From the NCBI GenBank assembly GCA_023864145.1, contig JAIVER010000055.1:1-7576 (forward strand): 7,576 nucleotides of DNA, given 5' to 3'. The DNA comes from Thiohalomonas sp. (GTDB taxonomy: Bacteria; Pseudomonadota; Gammaproteobacteria; GRL18). Below are positions 1-7,527 of the stretch, piece after piece. Under the pieces are notes generated by a model. That model had not been told where the DNA came from, searched no databases, and saw only the letters and a list, made by a program, of their open reading frames with translations. The position numbers and the translations under genes are program-made. The stretch's first letter is position 1; each line of letters begins with the position of its first letter.

Positions 1-3
1 TAC

Positions 4-57
4 CGAGCATTGGAAAATCATTAGATTCTCGAATTAATGATAATTTCCAAGTGTTCG
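4..57. repeat. long imperfect palindrome (hairpin-forming element)
   Basis: The arms pair as 4-10 with 50 and 52-57 (one G-T pair, base 51 bulged), 11-16 (TGGAAA) with 44-49 (TTTCCA), 17-23 (ATCATTA) with 35-41 (TAATGAT), and 25-27 with 32-34 around a 4-base loop (28-31). Base 24 and the AA at 42-43 are bulged. That gives about 23 base pairs with three small bulges in 54 bases, far more than expected by chance even in AT-rich DNA. It lies beyond the 3' end of the leftward Sel1 gene. No T-run is visible on the right side, and the left side is cut by the window edge, so a terminator cannot be judged. It may be a dispersed palindromic repeat (REP- or MITE-like), which is an inference. Confidence 0.6.
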
Positions 58-145
58 ATCCTGCATTTTCAAGTTGATTGGGTATAGATGGTTAGGCGTT
101 TTACGGCTTGGGTTGCTGAGTAGTTACAAATAATATTCATTATTG
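58..145. other. gene-free stretch downstream of the Sel1 gene
   Basis: No convincing gene or RNA is seen here. Directly after the Sel1 stop there is only a short all-AT inverted repeat (AATAAT 129-134, ATTATT 139-144) with no following T-run, too weak to call a terminator. The segment at 63-83 that follows the palindrome may belong to the same element, but its boundary cannot be set from one copy. Confidence 0.4.
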
Positions 146-607
146 TTATTTAGTCTTTAAACTCTTTTTTAAGCTATTAAACCTTTCATTAGCGAGTTTT
201 TTTTCATCTGAAGAAAGTTCATCCCCTAATTGCTTAACTGAGTCCGCCGCAGCAGGATAACCATTTTCAGCTGATATTTTTAACCAGGCATAGGCTTCAA
301 CTAAATCTGCAGGAGCACCCTGCCCGTTGGCAATCATAATCCCTAAATTATATTGAGCTTGATTATGGTTTTGAAGTGCAGCTTTACGCATCCATTTTTT
401 TGACTCAGCTATATCGTCCATCATACCGCTGCCCTGATAATACATAACAGCTAATGAGAATTGTGCATTTTTATCCCCTTTATCTGCCATAGTACGACAG
501 ACCTCAGAAGCTTCATAAAAGTCTTCTTTCTGCATTAAATCTACGCATTTATTGGCTAAAGTAGTATGACTGAATAAAAGTAAAAATAATAATGTAAAAT
601 ATTTCAT
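146..607 (-). CDS. secreted Sel1-like (SLR/TPR-type) repeat protein
   Basis: This 153-residue protein opens with a typical Sec signal peptide: K2, a hydrophobic core at 4-12, and a likely cleavage after A18 in TTLA-N. The mature part holds two Sel1-like repeats. One is at about 46-77 (AQFSLAVMYYQGSGMMDD, then AESKKWMRKAA). The other is at about 83-117 (AQYNLGIMIANGQGAPADL, then AYAWLKISAENG). A preceding helix pair and a lysine-rich C-terminal helix (about 132-153) complete it. The mature chain has only two cysteines, C21 and C37, which could form a disulfide in the periplasm. Sel1 repeats are alpha-solenoid protein-binding scaffolds; the partner is unknown. The ATG has a good ribosome site (AGGA at 616-613, 5-base spacing). 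It lies 46 bases after lptF on the same strand with no visible terminator between, so co-transcription is likely. Family assignment is firm; any role in lipopolysaccharide export is speculation. Confidence 0.9.
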   Translation of the reverse strand: MKYFTLLFLLLFSHTTLANKCVDLMQKEDFYEASEVCRTMADKGDKNAQFSLAVMYYQGSGMMDDIAESKKWMRKAALQNHNQAQYNLGIMIANGQGAPADLVEAYAWLKISAENGYPAAADSVKQLGDELSSDEKKLANERFNSLKKSLKTK

Positions 608-653
608 GATAGTCCTATATTAAATTTTATTAATGGATTACAACGTGTGTAGA

Positions 654-1772
654 TTAATTATCAACTAACTCACTGGGGCAATGCAGTACATCACGGCCTT
701 TACGTTTAAAACCGCAAAGCCATCCCATTTGACAAAGAAAAAGAATAATAAATAATAACAAAAATAAGGCATGCACCCACCACATACCAATAATAGGCGA
801 AATAACACCTTTACGAAGCCAGTTCATTGCCAGCACTAATAAGTTAGAGTATCCAATATACAATAGAATTCCTATCGCCATTTTCCCATAACGACCTTGT
901 CTAGGCGCAGTTTTACTTAACGGTACAGCAATAATCGCCAGAATGATCATCATTAAGATTTGTGAAATACGCCATTGCAGCTCTGCTTTATAAGGCAAGC
1001 CATTTTTGTTCAGCAACTCTAAGGTCGACATTGCTTTACGCCCGGCAATGATTTTTTCAGGTTGTTTACCTTCCATTAACACGCTATAATCTTTAAATTT
1101 TATAAAACGATAATCTAAAGAACCAGCGCTGCCATCATAGCGATTGCCATCTTGAAAGACCAAATACCGGGCTCCTTGCTTCGAATCAGTTACTATCTTT
1201 GCATCATCTGATGCCATAACACTGCTGGAATCAGCATTTTCAACATGAAAAAATACATTCTTTAATTTTGTGGGTTCAGGCATTTCTTCGGTAAACAAAA
1301 CACGCTGACCATTATCTGCAAGATTAAACTGTCCTGGCGTAATGAGTTCAAGAACGGCTTGAGACTTAAATGATTCCTCAGCATGCTGCATCTTGTTATT
1401 CGCCCAGGGAGCTAAAACCATTGACAGACCTACTTCAAGAAAAACAAAAGAAAAAATAACAATTAAAATACTTTTTAATAGCGAATTCGGCCCGATACCA
1501 CAGGCAGACAAGGCAATCATTTCACTGTCTTTATAAAGCCTGCTCAGGGCAAGCAAAATTGCTAAAAACAGGGTTAAAGGAATAATAAGAGTCAAACTTT
1601 CAATATTTTTAAGAAATATAACTATAAAAAGGAAGTCTAAGGCGATTTTACCATCAGCCACTAACGACAAGGATCTTAAAAATTGAGTACTCAAAATAAT
1701 AAGAAACAAGACGATAAAAACACCGCTGAAAGTTCTCAATACTTCTTTAATTATATAATCTCTAATAATCAA
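654..1772 (-). CDS. lptF: LPS export ABC transporter permease LptF
   Basis: This is a membrane subunit of LptB2FG, which extracts lipopolysaccharide from the inner membrane and passes it to LptC and LptA. At 372 residues it matches the family (E. coli 366). Six membrane segments are visible at about 14-38, 55-77, 99-121, 268-286, 297-317 and 331-348. The periplasmic jellyroll domain lies at about 125-260. Hallmarks are the coupling-helix region RLYKDSEM (78-85), PGQF (146-149), ELQWRIS (264-270) and PLSKTAPRQGR (284-294). It is LptF rather than LptG because it is divergent from pepA and its termini align with LptF. The start is TTG: an in-frame stop lies five codons upstream (1787-1785), AAAAGG sits 8 bases before it, and the product begins MIIRDYIIKE as LptF proteins do. 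The next gene downstream is a Sel1-repeat gene, not the usual lptG. Confidence 0.95.
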   Translation of the reverse strand: MIIRDYIIKEVLRTFSGVFIVLFLIILSTQFLRSLSLVADGKIALDFLFIVIFLKNIESLTLIIPLTLFLAILLALSRLYKDSEMIALSACGIGPNSLLKSILIVIFSFVFLEVGLSMVLAPWANNKMQHAEESFKSQAVLELITPGQFNLADNGQRVLFTEEMPEPTKLKNVFFHVENADSSSVMASDDAKIVTDSKQGARYLVFQDGNRYDGSAGSLDYRFIKFKDYSVLMEGKQPEKIIAGRKAMSTLELLNKNGLPYKAELQWRISQILMMIILAIIAVPLSKTAPRQGRYGKMAIGILLYIGYSNLLVLAMNWLRKGVISPIIGMWWVHALFLLLFIILFLCQMGWLCGFKRKGRDVLHCPSELVDN

Positions 1773-1786
1773 ATGTATTGCCTTTT
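1770..1786 (-). promoter_or_regulatory. ribosome binding site and TTG start of lptF
   Basis: On the minus strand AAAAGG (1786-1781) is followed by 8 bases and then TTG (1772-1770). The in-frame TAA at 1787-1785 rules out an upstream start, and the next codons are ATT ATT AGA. The TTG is therefore the best start. A TTG start usually lowers initiation, which would fit a low-abundance membrane protein. Confidence 0.7.
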
Positions 1787-1887
1787 ACAATTAGATAGAA
1801 ACCATTTTAAGGTAATATTCTCTAAATTAAATGGTACCTTTTACTGGATTTGTTTATTATTTTAGCTAAACTACTTAATATAACAAT

Positions 1888-1915
1888 ATTATTAGAATAA
1901 ACGAGACATTGTAAA
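1888..1915 (-). promoter_or_regulatory. candidate sigma-70 promoter of lptF
   Basis: Reading the minus strand, TTTACA (1915-1910) matches 5 of 6 bases of the -35 consensus. After 16 bases AATAAT (1893-1888) matches 5 of 6 of the -10. Transcription would begin near 1881, giving an lptF leader of about 108 bases. A perfect 10-base palindrome, TTTAGCTAAA (1861-1870), lies just inside the predicted transcript and could be an operator or simply AT-rich chance. The assignment rests on consensus matching alone. Confidence 0.45.
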
Positions 1916-1990
1916 CTATTTCTATGTCATGAATTTAATTATATATTTTACGGTAAATTAGCTTAATGGACAATGAACCAGCAAGTTAAA

Positions 1991-2019
1991 TTGAACATTA
2001 TTAGTGTAACATTAATTAT
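1991..2019 (+). promoter_or_regulatory. candidate sigma-70 promoter of pepA
   Basis: TTGAAC (1991-1996) and AATTAT (2014-2019), separated by 17 bases, each match 4 of 6 consensus bases. A start near 2026 would leave a leader of about 17 bases carrying the ribosome site GGAG (2034-2037). Position relative to pepA is sensible, but the boxes are weak and the region is very AT-rich, so other promoters in 1870-2040 are possible. Confidence 0.3.
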
Positions 2020-2042
2020 AGTTTCATCGTTATGGAGTCGAT

Positions 2043-3539
2043 ATGGAATTTAATGTAAAAAGCGGTAGTCCTGAGAAACAGAGAACAGCCTGTGTTGTTG
2101 TCGGAGTTTATGAGCCCAGACGATTAACCCCTTCAGCACAAAGACTTGATGACTTGACCGATGGTTATATATCCAGTCTTATCCGCCGTGGTGATTTAGA
2201 AGGCAAAGCAGGACAAACACTCTTATTACACAACATTAATAACACGCTTTGTGATCGAATATTACTCGTCGGCTGTGGTCGTGAACGTGATTTAAGTTTC
2301 ACACAATATCGAAAAATCATTTCTCATGCGGTCAGCACATTAAATGATACCGGTTCAATGGAAGCTGTTTTTTACCTCACTGAATTACCGGTTAAAGGTT
2401 GTAACAGCTCACAACGAATTCGTCATGCTATCGAAGCGGCCCAAAACTCTCTTTATCGTTTTGACCAGTTAAAAAGTAAAAAAGATACTACTCGTCGTCC
2501 TTTGCGAAAGATTGTACTTACCGTTCCCAACAGGCGTGATCTAGCTGATGCTGAAGAAGCTGTACGTAAAGGAATGGCAATCTCTCAGGGTATAAAGGTA
2601 GCCAAAGATCTGGGAAATATGCCGGGTAATATTTGTACTCCAACCTACCTTGCTGATCGTGCTAAAACACTCACTAGAGTTTATTCTAATCTCAGCGTTG
2701 ATATTCTTGATGAAGACCAGCTTGAAGAACTGGGTATGAATGCCTTTTTATCAGTTTCTAAAGGCAGTCGTCAACCGGCAAAAATGATTGTCATGAATTA
2801 TCAAAATACTGCTCCATCAGCACCACCTATATGCCTGGTTGGAAAAGGAGTCACATTTGACTCTGGTGGCATTTCACTAAAACCCGGCTCCTCCATGGAC
2901 GAAATGAAATATGATATGTGTGGTGCGGCTAGTGTTATAGGCGCTGTAAATGCTATTGCTGAACTACAACTTGAGATTAATGTAATAGCCGTGATACCGG
3001 CCACTGAAAATCTTCCTGATGGTCTTGCCACTAAACCGGGTGATATTGTTACCTGTTATTCTGGTACAACAATTGAGATATTAAACACAGATGCTGAAGG
3101 CCGGCTCATTTTATGTGATGCCTTAAGTTATTGTGAGCAATTTAATCCATCCGTTGTTATTGATGTTGCAACACTGACTGGTGCCTGTGTTGTTGCTTTA
3201 GGTCAGCATGCAGCAGGTCTATTCAGTAACCACAGCCCATTAGCACATGATCTGAATAATGCCGGTAAATCAACCGGTGATCGAGTTTGGGAAATGCCCT
3301 TATGGGAAGAATACCAGGAACAATTAAAAAGTAATTTTGCCGATCTTGCTAACATAGGCGGTAAAGAAGCAGGTTCTGTCACTGCTGCAACCTTTTTATC
3401 TGCTTTTTGCAAAAAGTACCATTGGGCACATCTTGATATCGCTGGAGTAGCCTGGGAATCAGGCAAACAAAAAGGCTCAACAGGCCGCCCGGTATCTTTA
3501 TTAACTCAATATGTTATCGATCAAGTTGACAATTCTTAA
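2043..3539 (+). CDS. pepA: leucyl aminopeptidase PepA (M17 family)
   Basis: This cytosolic two-metal aminopeptidase removes N-terminal residues, with leucine favoured, from peptides. The 498 residues compare with 503 in E. coli. The N-terminal macro-like domain covers about 1-165 and the catalytic M17 domain about 180-495. The signature NTDAEGRL is at 348-355. Metal and active-site residues all appear intact and sit two positions below the E. coli numbering: K268, D273, K280, D291, D350, E352 and R354. GGAG (2034-2037) lies 5 bases before the ATG, and the start MEFNVKSG fits family N-termini. In E. coli PepA is also a DNA-binding protein (XerB/CarP) acting in plasmid-dimer resolution and carAB repression; whether this one binds DNA cannot be seen here. 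It is divergent from lptF and is followed by holC after 18 bases. Confidence 0.97.
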   Translation: MEFNVKSGSPEKQRTACVVVGVYEPRRLTPSAQRLDDLTDGYISSLIRRGDLEGKAGQTLLLHNINNTLCDRILLVGCGRERDLSFTQYRKIISHAVSTLNDTGSMEAVFYLTELPVKGCNSSQRIRHAIEAAQNSLYRFDQLKSKKDTTRRPLRKIVLTVPNRRDLADAEEAVRKGMAISQGIKVAKDLGNMPGNICTPTYLADRAKTLTRVYSNLSVDILDEDQLEELGMNAFLSVSKGSRQPAKMIVMNYQNTAPSAPPICLVGKGVTFDSGGISLKPGSSMDEMKYDMCGAASVIGAVNAIAELQLEINVIAVIPATENLPDGLATKPGDIVTCYSGTTIEILNTDAEGRLILCDALSYCEQFNPSVVIDVATLTGACVVALGQHAAGLFSNHSPLAHDLNNAGKSTGDRVWEMPLWEEYQEQLKSNFADLANIGGKEAGSVTAATFLSAFCKKYHWAHLDIAGVAWESGKQKGSTGRPVSLLTQYVIDQVDNS

Positions 3540-3557
3540 CCATTAGCCAATTCATAC

Positions 3558-4010
3558 ATGCAAATTGATTTTTATATTTTAGGCGATAATTCACATAGAG
3601 ACATTAACCAAATGGTGTGTCAGCTGTGTGAAAAAGCGATTGCTCAAGACATGAATGTGTTGATTTACACAAAATCAATTGAACAGGCACATCAATTGGA
3701 TGAGTTACTATGGACTTTCAAGGCTGGCAGTTTTTTTGCGCATAAAAATGAGCTCAATGAAATTAAACCTGACAGTACTGATAGTACCTTTCCCTATCCT
3801 ATTATTATCAGTTCAGATATTAAAGATGAAACGATACCTGCAAGTCATCAATTTTTAGTTAACTTAAGCAATGAATCTCCTGCTTATTTTCAGCACTTCA
3901 AACGAATTGCGGAAATGGTTGGCAAAAATCCTGATAATAAAGAAGTTGCCCGAAAGCGCTATCGCTTATATCGTGATAAGGGTTATACTCTCAATAAATA
4001 TGCTCTCTGA
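3558..4010 (+). CDS. holC: DNA polymerase III chi subunit HolC
   Basis: Chi is a small clamp-loader accessory protein that pairs with psi (HolD) and links the DNA polymerase III holoenzyme to single-stranded DNA-binding protein. The 150 residues match the family (E. coli 147). Family features are the opening beta strand IDFYILGD (3-10), the strand NVLIYTKS (33-40), LDELLWTF (47-54), an SFFAH segment (58-62) matching SFVPH in E. coli, and the C-terminal ARKRYRLYRDKGYTLN (131-146). Identity is supported by its place 18 bases after pepA, as in many gammaproteobacteria. No clear Shine-Dalgarno precedes the ATG, so its translation may depend on ribosomes finishing pepA; this is an inference. No terminator is seen before the next gene, 60 bases on. 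Confidence 0.93.
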   Translation: MQIDFYILGDNSHRDINQMVCQLCEKAIAQDMNVLIYTKSIEQAHQLDELLWTFKAGSFFAHKNELNEIKPDSTDSTFPYPIIISSDIKDETIPASHQFLVNLSNESPAYFQHFKRIAEMVGKNPDNKEVARKRYRLYRDKGYTLNKYAL

Positions 4011-4070
4011 GTGCGGCATATGGGACAAATTTTCCCCGACACCTTTAATAAAAATTGGTATTAAGCGATA

Positions 4071-4499
4071 GTGAACAATAAAGATAATAAATTCAGCTTT
4101 GCAATGGGTGATCTTAAGGGCTTGTTGAATCCAGAAGGTATCAACTTAAATTCTGATATTGATTCCACTACTGTCTCTGATTTAGTGATAGATGATGACT
4201 CAACTTCTACATTTTTGCCTACTCTGGATGGCACTATTACTGTTGTTGATGAAAAAGATTTAAGTGCCATGGATATTGATGATGAGCAATTTGATCTTAT
4301 GGATTTTACTGACTCTAAAAAAGGGCTTGAAGAACAAGCTGCTTCAATAACCAGAGAAGTTGACCATGCACAAATAGAAAAACTTAAAATTGATTTAAGC
4401 AACAGATTGACCATACAGATTGAAAAATCAGTGAGTGAATTAAAAATCAAGCTGCTGGAGTCAATGCAAAACGAAATTGATGCTTTTTTTAAAAAGTAA
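4071..4499 (+). CDS. small acidic protein of unknown function between holC and valS
   Basis: I do not recognise a named family. The 142-residue product has no signal peptide or membrane segment. It opens with a short basic-hydrophobic stretch including MGDLKGLLNPEG (12-23). An acidic, probably disordered region follows at about 27-82, with 17 Asp/Glu and a single Lys. The C-terminal half (about 84-140) is a predicted charged amphipathic helix, possibly a coiled coil, ending in DAFFKK. The first in-frame start is GTG at 4071, with a stop just upstream (4062-4064) and only a weak ribosome site (TAAG). ATG at 4104 is an alternative that would drop 11 residues. Position and co-orientation suggest one operon with holC. 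Some other gammaproteobacteria, Pseudomonas for example, carry a small acidic gene here as I recall; homology is untested. A link to the clamp loader is possible but unproven. Confidence 0.75.
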   Translation: MNNKDNKFSFAMGDLKGLLNPEGINLNSDIDSTTVSDLVIDDDSTSTFLPTLDGTITVVDEKDLSAMDIDDEQFDLMDFTDSKKGLEEQAASITREVDHAQIEKLKIDLSNRLTIQIEKSVSELKIKLLESMQNEIDAFFKK

Positions 4500-4561
4500 C
4501 CCTTTAGGGTCGTGAAAATAAAAAAACAGGACAAACTGCTGCAGACTTATGCACAAAAGTA

Positions 4562-4590
4562 TTACCTTTCCCCTACGATAAGTCTATAAT
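4562..4590 (+). promoter_or_regulatory. candidate sigma-70 promoter of valS
   Basis: A perfect TATAAT (4585-4590) lies 17 bases after TTACCT (4562-4567), which matches only 3 of 6 bases of the -35 box. A start near 4597 would give a leader of about 94 bases before valS. The box falls in the only sizeable gap of the rightward gene group (4500-4690), which supports a separate valS promoter in addition to readthrough from pepA-holC. The rest of the gap shows no tRNA, T-box-like or other structured RNA element that I can recognise. Confidence 0.5.
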
Positions 4591-4690
4591 ATTAAGGCAT
4601 ATTTACCGTCATTTTTTCATCTTATACAACACAATCAGACTGAAAAACATTTATCGAACCACCAAATTTTTAAAAGAGTAATCCTCCACT

Positions 4691-7501
4691 ATGGAAAAAA
4701 CATACAATCCTCATGCAATTGAACAACGTTGGTATGAAGCCTGGGAAAGTAATGGATATTTCTCACCAAAGGCAGACAGCAGTGCCAAGGGTAAAGAGAG
4801 TTATTGCATCATGATTCCACCGCCCAATGTCACCGGTAGCCTTCACATGGGTCATGCGTTCCAGGATACTATAATGGATACTTTGACCCGATATCATCGT
4901 ATGAAGGGCGACAAGACGCTTTGGCAGCCTGGTACCGATCATGCTGGCATCGCCACTCAGATGGTTGTTGAGCGCATTATCAATAGTGAAGGAAAAACTC
5001 GTCATGATGTTGGGCGTGACGCTTTTATTGAAAAAATATGGGATTGGAAAGAACATTCCGGCAACACTATTACCAAACAACTTCGACGCATGGGTGCCTC
5101 TCTTGATTGGCAGCGTGAACGCTTTACTATGGATGACGGTCTGTCTGATGCCGTTAAAGAAGTCTTTCTTAAGCTCCACAAAGAAGATCTTATTTACCGC
5201 GGCAAACGTCTGGTCAACTGGGACCCGGTATTACACACTGCAGTATCTGATTTAGAAGTACTCTCCGAAGAAGAAAACGGTCACTTCTGGTACATGCATT
5301 ATCCATTAAGTGACGGCAGTGGTGAGCTTATTGTTGCCACCACACGTCCGGAAACCATGTTGGGTGATAGTGCTGTTGCCGTACACCCTGATGATGAACG
5401 CTTTAAGTCAATGATTGGTAAAACCATTAAACTACCGCTTACGAATCGTGAAATTCCTATTATTGCCGATGATTATGTTGATCCTGAATTTGGAACCGGC
5501 TGTGTCAAAATAACTCCCGCTCATGATTTTAATGACTATGAAATGGGTAAGCGCCATGATTTACCTATAATCAATATTTTTACCGTTGATGCCGCTATCA
5601 ATAACGACGCCCCTGAGAAATATCGAGGCATGGATCGTTATGTTGCCCGAAAAGAAATCATTAAAGATTTAGAATCAGCCGGCCTGCTTGATAAAATTGA
5701 AGACCACCGCTTAATGGTACCACGTGCTGATCGTTCAGGTGCTGTCATTGAACCTTATTTAACCGATCAATGGTACGTAAAGATTGCACCATTAGCAGAG
5801 CCCGCCATCAAGGCCGTTGAGGATGGTGATATTCGTTTTGTACCTGATAACTGGAAAAATACCTATTATGAATGGATGAATAATATTGAAGACTGGTGTA
5901 TATCCCGTCAAATCTGGTGGGGGCATCGTATTCCAGCCTGGTATGATGAAGATGGCAAAGTCTATGTTGCATGGGACGAACAAGAAGTTAGAAAAAAATA
6001 TCAATTAGATGACAGCATTAAACTCAAACAAGACGAAGATGTACTGGATACCTGGTTCTCATCAGCACTTTGGCCCTTCTCAACATTGGGCTGGCCAGAA
6101 AAGACACCTGAACTAGACACTTTTTATCCTACTACTGTGTTAGTTACAGGATTTGATATTATCTTCTTCTGGGTTGCCAGAATGATCATGATGGGGCTCA
6201 AATTCACAGGCCAGGTTCCTTTTAAAGAAGTCTATATTCATGGCTTAGTCAGAGATTCACATGGCCACAAAATGTCTAAATCCAAAGGCAATGTACTTGA
6301 CCCGATAGACTTAATTGACGGCATCGATCTTGAAACCTTAGTTGAAAAACGCACTAAGGGTATGATGCAGCCGCAAATGGCTAAAAAAATTGAGAAGTCA
6401 ACACGCAAAGAATTCAAAGACGGCATTCCCTCTTTTGGTACTGATGCTTTACGTTTTACCTTTGCAATTCAAGCTACTACAGGGCGTGATATTAAGTTCG
6501 ATATGGGACGTATTGAGGGTTATCGTAATTTCTGTAATAAGCTATGGAATGCCTCACGTTATGTATTAATGAACACTGAGGGGCATGACTGCGGTATCGA
6601 AAAAAATAGTAAAATGAGCTTTAGTTTAGCTGATAAATGGATTATTTCCCGCCTGCAGGAAACTGAAAAACAAGTTATTGCATCACTAAATACCTATCGA
6701 CTTGATCTGGCCGCTCAGGCAATTTATGAATTTACCTGGAATGAATACTGTGACTGGTATTTAGAATTATCAAAATCAGTATTGGCTTCTAAAGAAAATG
6801 ACAATACTGATACTCTACAAAAAGAAGCACTGCAGCGCGGTACTCGCCATACCCTCATCAATGTATTAGAAACATTATTACGCATGACTCATCCTATCAT
6901 GCCCTATATTACAGAAGAAATCTGGCAACGAGTTGCACCATTGGCTGGTATCTCACAAGATACGATTATGCTGCAAGCTTACCCTGAGTCTGATACTGAT
7001 AAGATTGATCAATCAGCACTCGATGAAATGAGCTGGTTACAGCAGTTTGTTCTGGGTATACGTCAAATCCGTAGTGGCTATGACATAAAGCCCGGAAAAC
7101 CATTAACGGTATTGTTACAAAATGGCGCTTCTTTAGATAAAGACAGACTATCCAGAAATGAATTGATGCTAAAAAATCTTGCCCGTTTAAAAGCAATTCA
7201 ATGGCTTGAAAAAAATGATAATGTTCCTGAGTCTGCAACGGCATTAGTGGGTGAAATGCAACTACTGATCCCTATGGCAGGACTGATTAATATTGAGGAA
7301 GAACGCGCAAGACTCAACAAAGAAATAGATTCTAATCAGGCTTTCATTGTCAAACTTGAGAATAAACTAGCCAATGAAAACTTTACTAGCCGTGCTCCTG
7401 AAAACGTCGTTGCTTTAGAACGGAAAAAACTTTCGGATACTCAATCTATATTAAATAGTCTAACCGAACAGTTAGAAAAATTAACAACACTATACCCATG
7501 A
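4691..7501 (+). CDS. valS: valyl-tRNA synthetase ValS
   Basis: This class I synthetase joins valine to tRNA-Val in the cytosol. The 936 residues compare with 951 in E. coli and the protein looks complete. The HIGH motif is HMGH (52-55) inside [13 protein letters not shown]. The KMSKS motif is at 527-531. The editing (CP1) domain shows TTRPET (217-222) and the GTG...[10 protein letters not shown] block (268-284), including the conserved editing Asp (D279), so misacylated threonine should be hydrolysed. [18 protein letters not shown] (401-418) and [12 protein letters not shown] (450-461) are typical. The anticodon-binding domain covers about 645-800, and the C-terminal coiled-coil arm about 868-934. 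The ATG is fixed by an in-frame TAA at 4679-4681 and by the family N-terminus MEKTYNP. The ribosome site is poor: AAGAG (4674-4678) lies 12 bases away. No inactivating change was seen. Confidence 0.98.
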   Translation: MEKTYNPHAIEQRWYEAWESNGYFSPKADSSAKGKESYCIMIPPPNVTGSLHMGHAFQDTIMDTLTRYHRMKGDKTLWQPGTDHAGIATQMVVERIINSEGKTRHDVGRDAFIEKIWDWKEHSGNTITKQLRRMGASLDWQRERFTMDDGLSDAVKEVFLKLHKEDLIYRGKRLVNWDPVLHTAVSDLEVLSEEENGHFWYMHYPLSDGSGELIVATTRPETMLGDSAVAVHPDDERFKSMIGKTIKLPLTNREIPIIADDYVDPEFGTGCVKITPAHDFNDYEMGKRHDLPIINIFTVDAAINNDAPEKYRGMDRYVARKEIIKDLESAGLLDKIEDHRLMVPRADRSGAVIEPYLTDQWYVKIAPLAEPAIKAVEDGDIRFVPDNWKNTYYEWMNNIEDWCISRQIWWGHRIPAWYDEDGKVYVAWDEQEVRKKYQLDDSIKLKQDEDVLDTWFSSALWPFSTLGWPEKTPELDTFYPTTVLVTGFDIIFFWVARMIMMGLKFTGQVPFKEVYIHGLVRDSHGHKMSKSKGNVLDPIDLIDGIDLETLVEKRTKGMMQPQMAKKIEKSTRKEFKDGIPSFGTDALRFTFAIQATTGRDIKFDMGRIEGYRNFCNKLWNASRYVLMNTEGHDCGIEKNSKMSFSLADKWIISRLQETEKQVIASLNTYRLDLAAQAIYEFTWNEYCDWYLELSKSVLASKENDNTDTLQKEALQRGTRHTLINVLETLLRMTHPIMPYITEEIWQRVAPLAGISQDTIMLQAYPESDTDKIDQSALDEMSWLQQFVLGIRQIRSGYDIKPGKPLTVLLQNGASLDKDRLSRNELMLKNLARLKAIQWLEKNDNVPESATALVGEMQLLIPMAGLINIEEERARLNKEIDSNQAFIVKLENKLANENFTSRAPENVVALERKKLSDTQSILNSLTEQLEKLTTLYP

Positions 7502-7502
7502 C

Positions 7503-7527
7503 CTATGAAAATGCTTGATTTTCATAG
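7503..7527. repeat. perfect 10-bp inverted repeat just after valS
   Basis: CTATGAAAAT (7503-7512) and ATTTTCATAG (7518-7527) pair perfectly around the 5-base loop GCTTG, starting one base after the valS stop. The stem is AT-rich and no T-run follows on either strand, so it is not a standard intrinsic terminator. It could be an mRNA 3'-end or processing hairpin, or a protein-binding site. It contains the first ATG of the following open frame (7505). Confidence 0.6.

Noticed and set aside
3..77. Open frame of 24 codons ending in TGA at 75-77, as the 3' end of a rightward gene
   Set aside because: It lies almost wholly inside the palindrome at 4-57, is very short, and has no recognisable protein sequence. 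The hairpin explains the sequence better, though a truncated gene cannot be excluded.
1683..1865. 60-codon rightward open frame across the lptF start and intergenic region
   Set aside because: Its first part is antisense to lptF, the rest is very AT-rich, the product is low-complexity, and it covers the lptF leader.
4045..4064. TTAATA/TATTAA inverted repeat before the acidic gene as a regulatory hairpin
   Set aside because: It has six A-T pairs only, so it is too weak and too likely by chance in this composition.
3871..4071. 66-codon rightward open frame overlapping the end of holC
   Set aside because: It is an out-of-frame shadow of holC, which is a clear family member, and it has no supporting features.
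4499..4510. ACCC-TTTA-GGGT hairpin at the stop of the acidic gene as a terminator
   Set aside because: The stem is only about 4 bp and is followed by an A-rich run rather than T residues.
4061..4534. 157-codon leftward open frame opposite the acidic gene
   Set aside because: It is Ser/Ile/Leu-rich, as expected for the antisense of an Asp/Lys/Ser-rich gene, has no recognised domain, and would oppose the whole operon. The plus-strand gene fits the context better.
4763..5179. 138-codon leftward and 104-codon rightward (4941-5255) open frames within valS
   Set aside because: Both lie inside the highly conserved catalytic and early editing regions of valS and are frame shadows.
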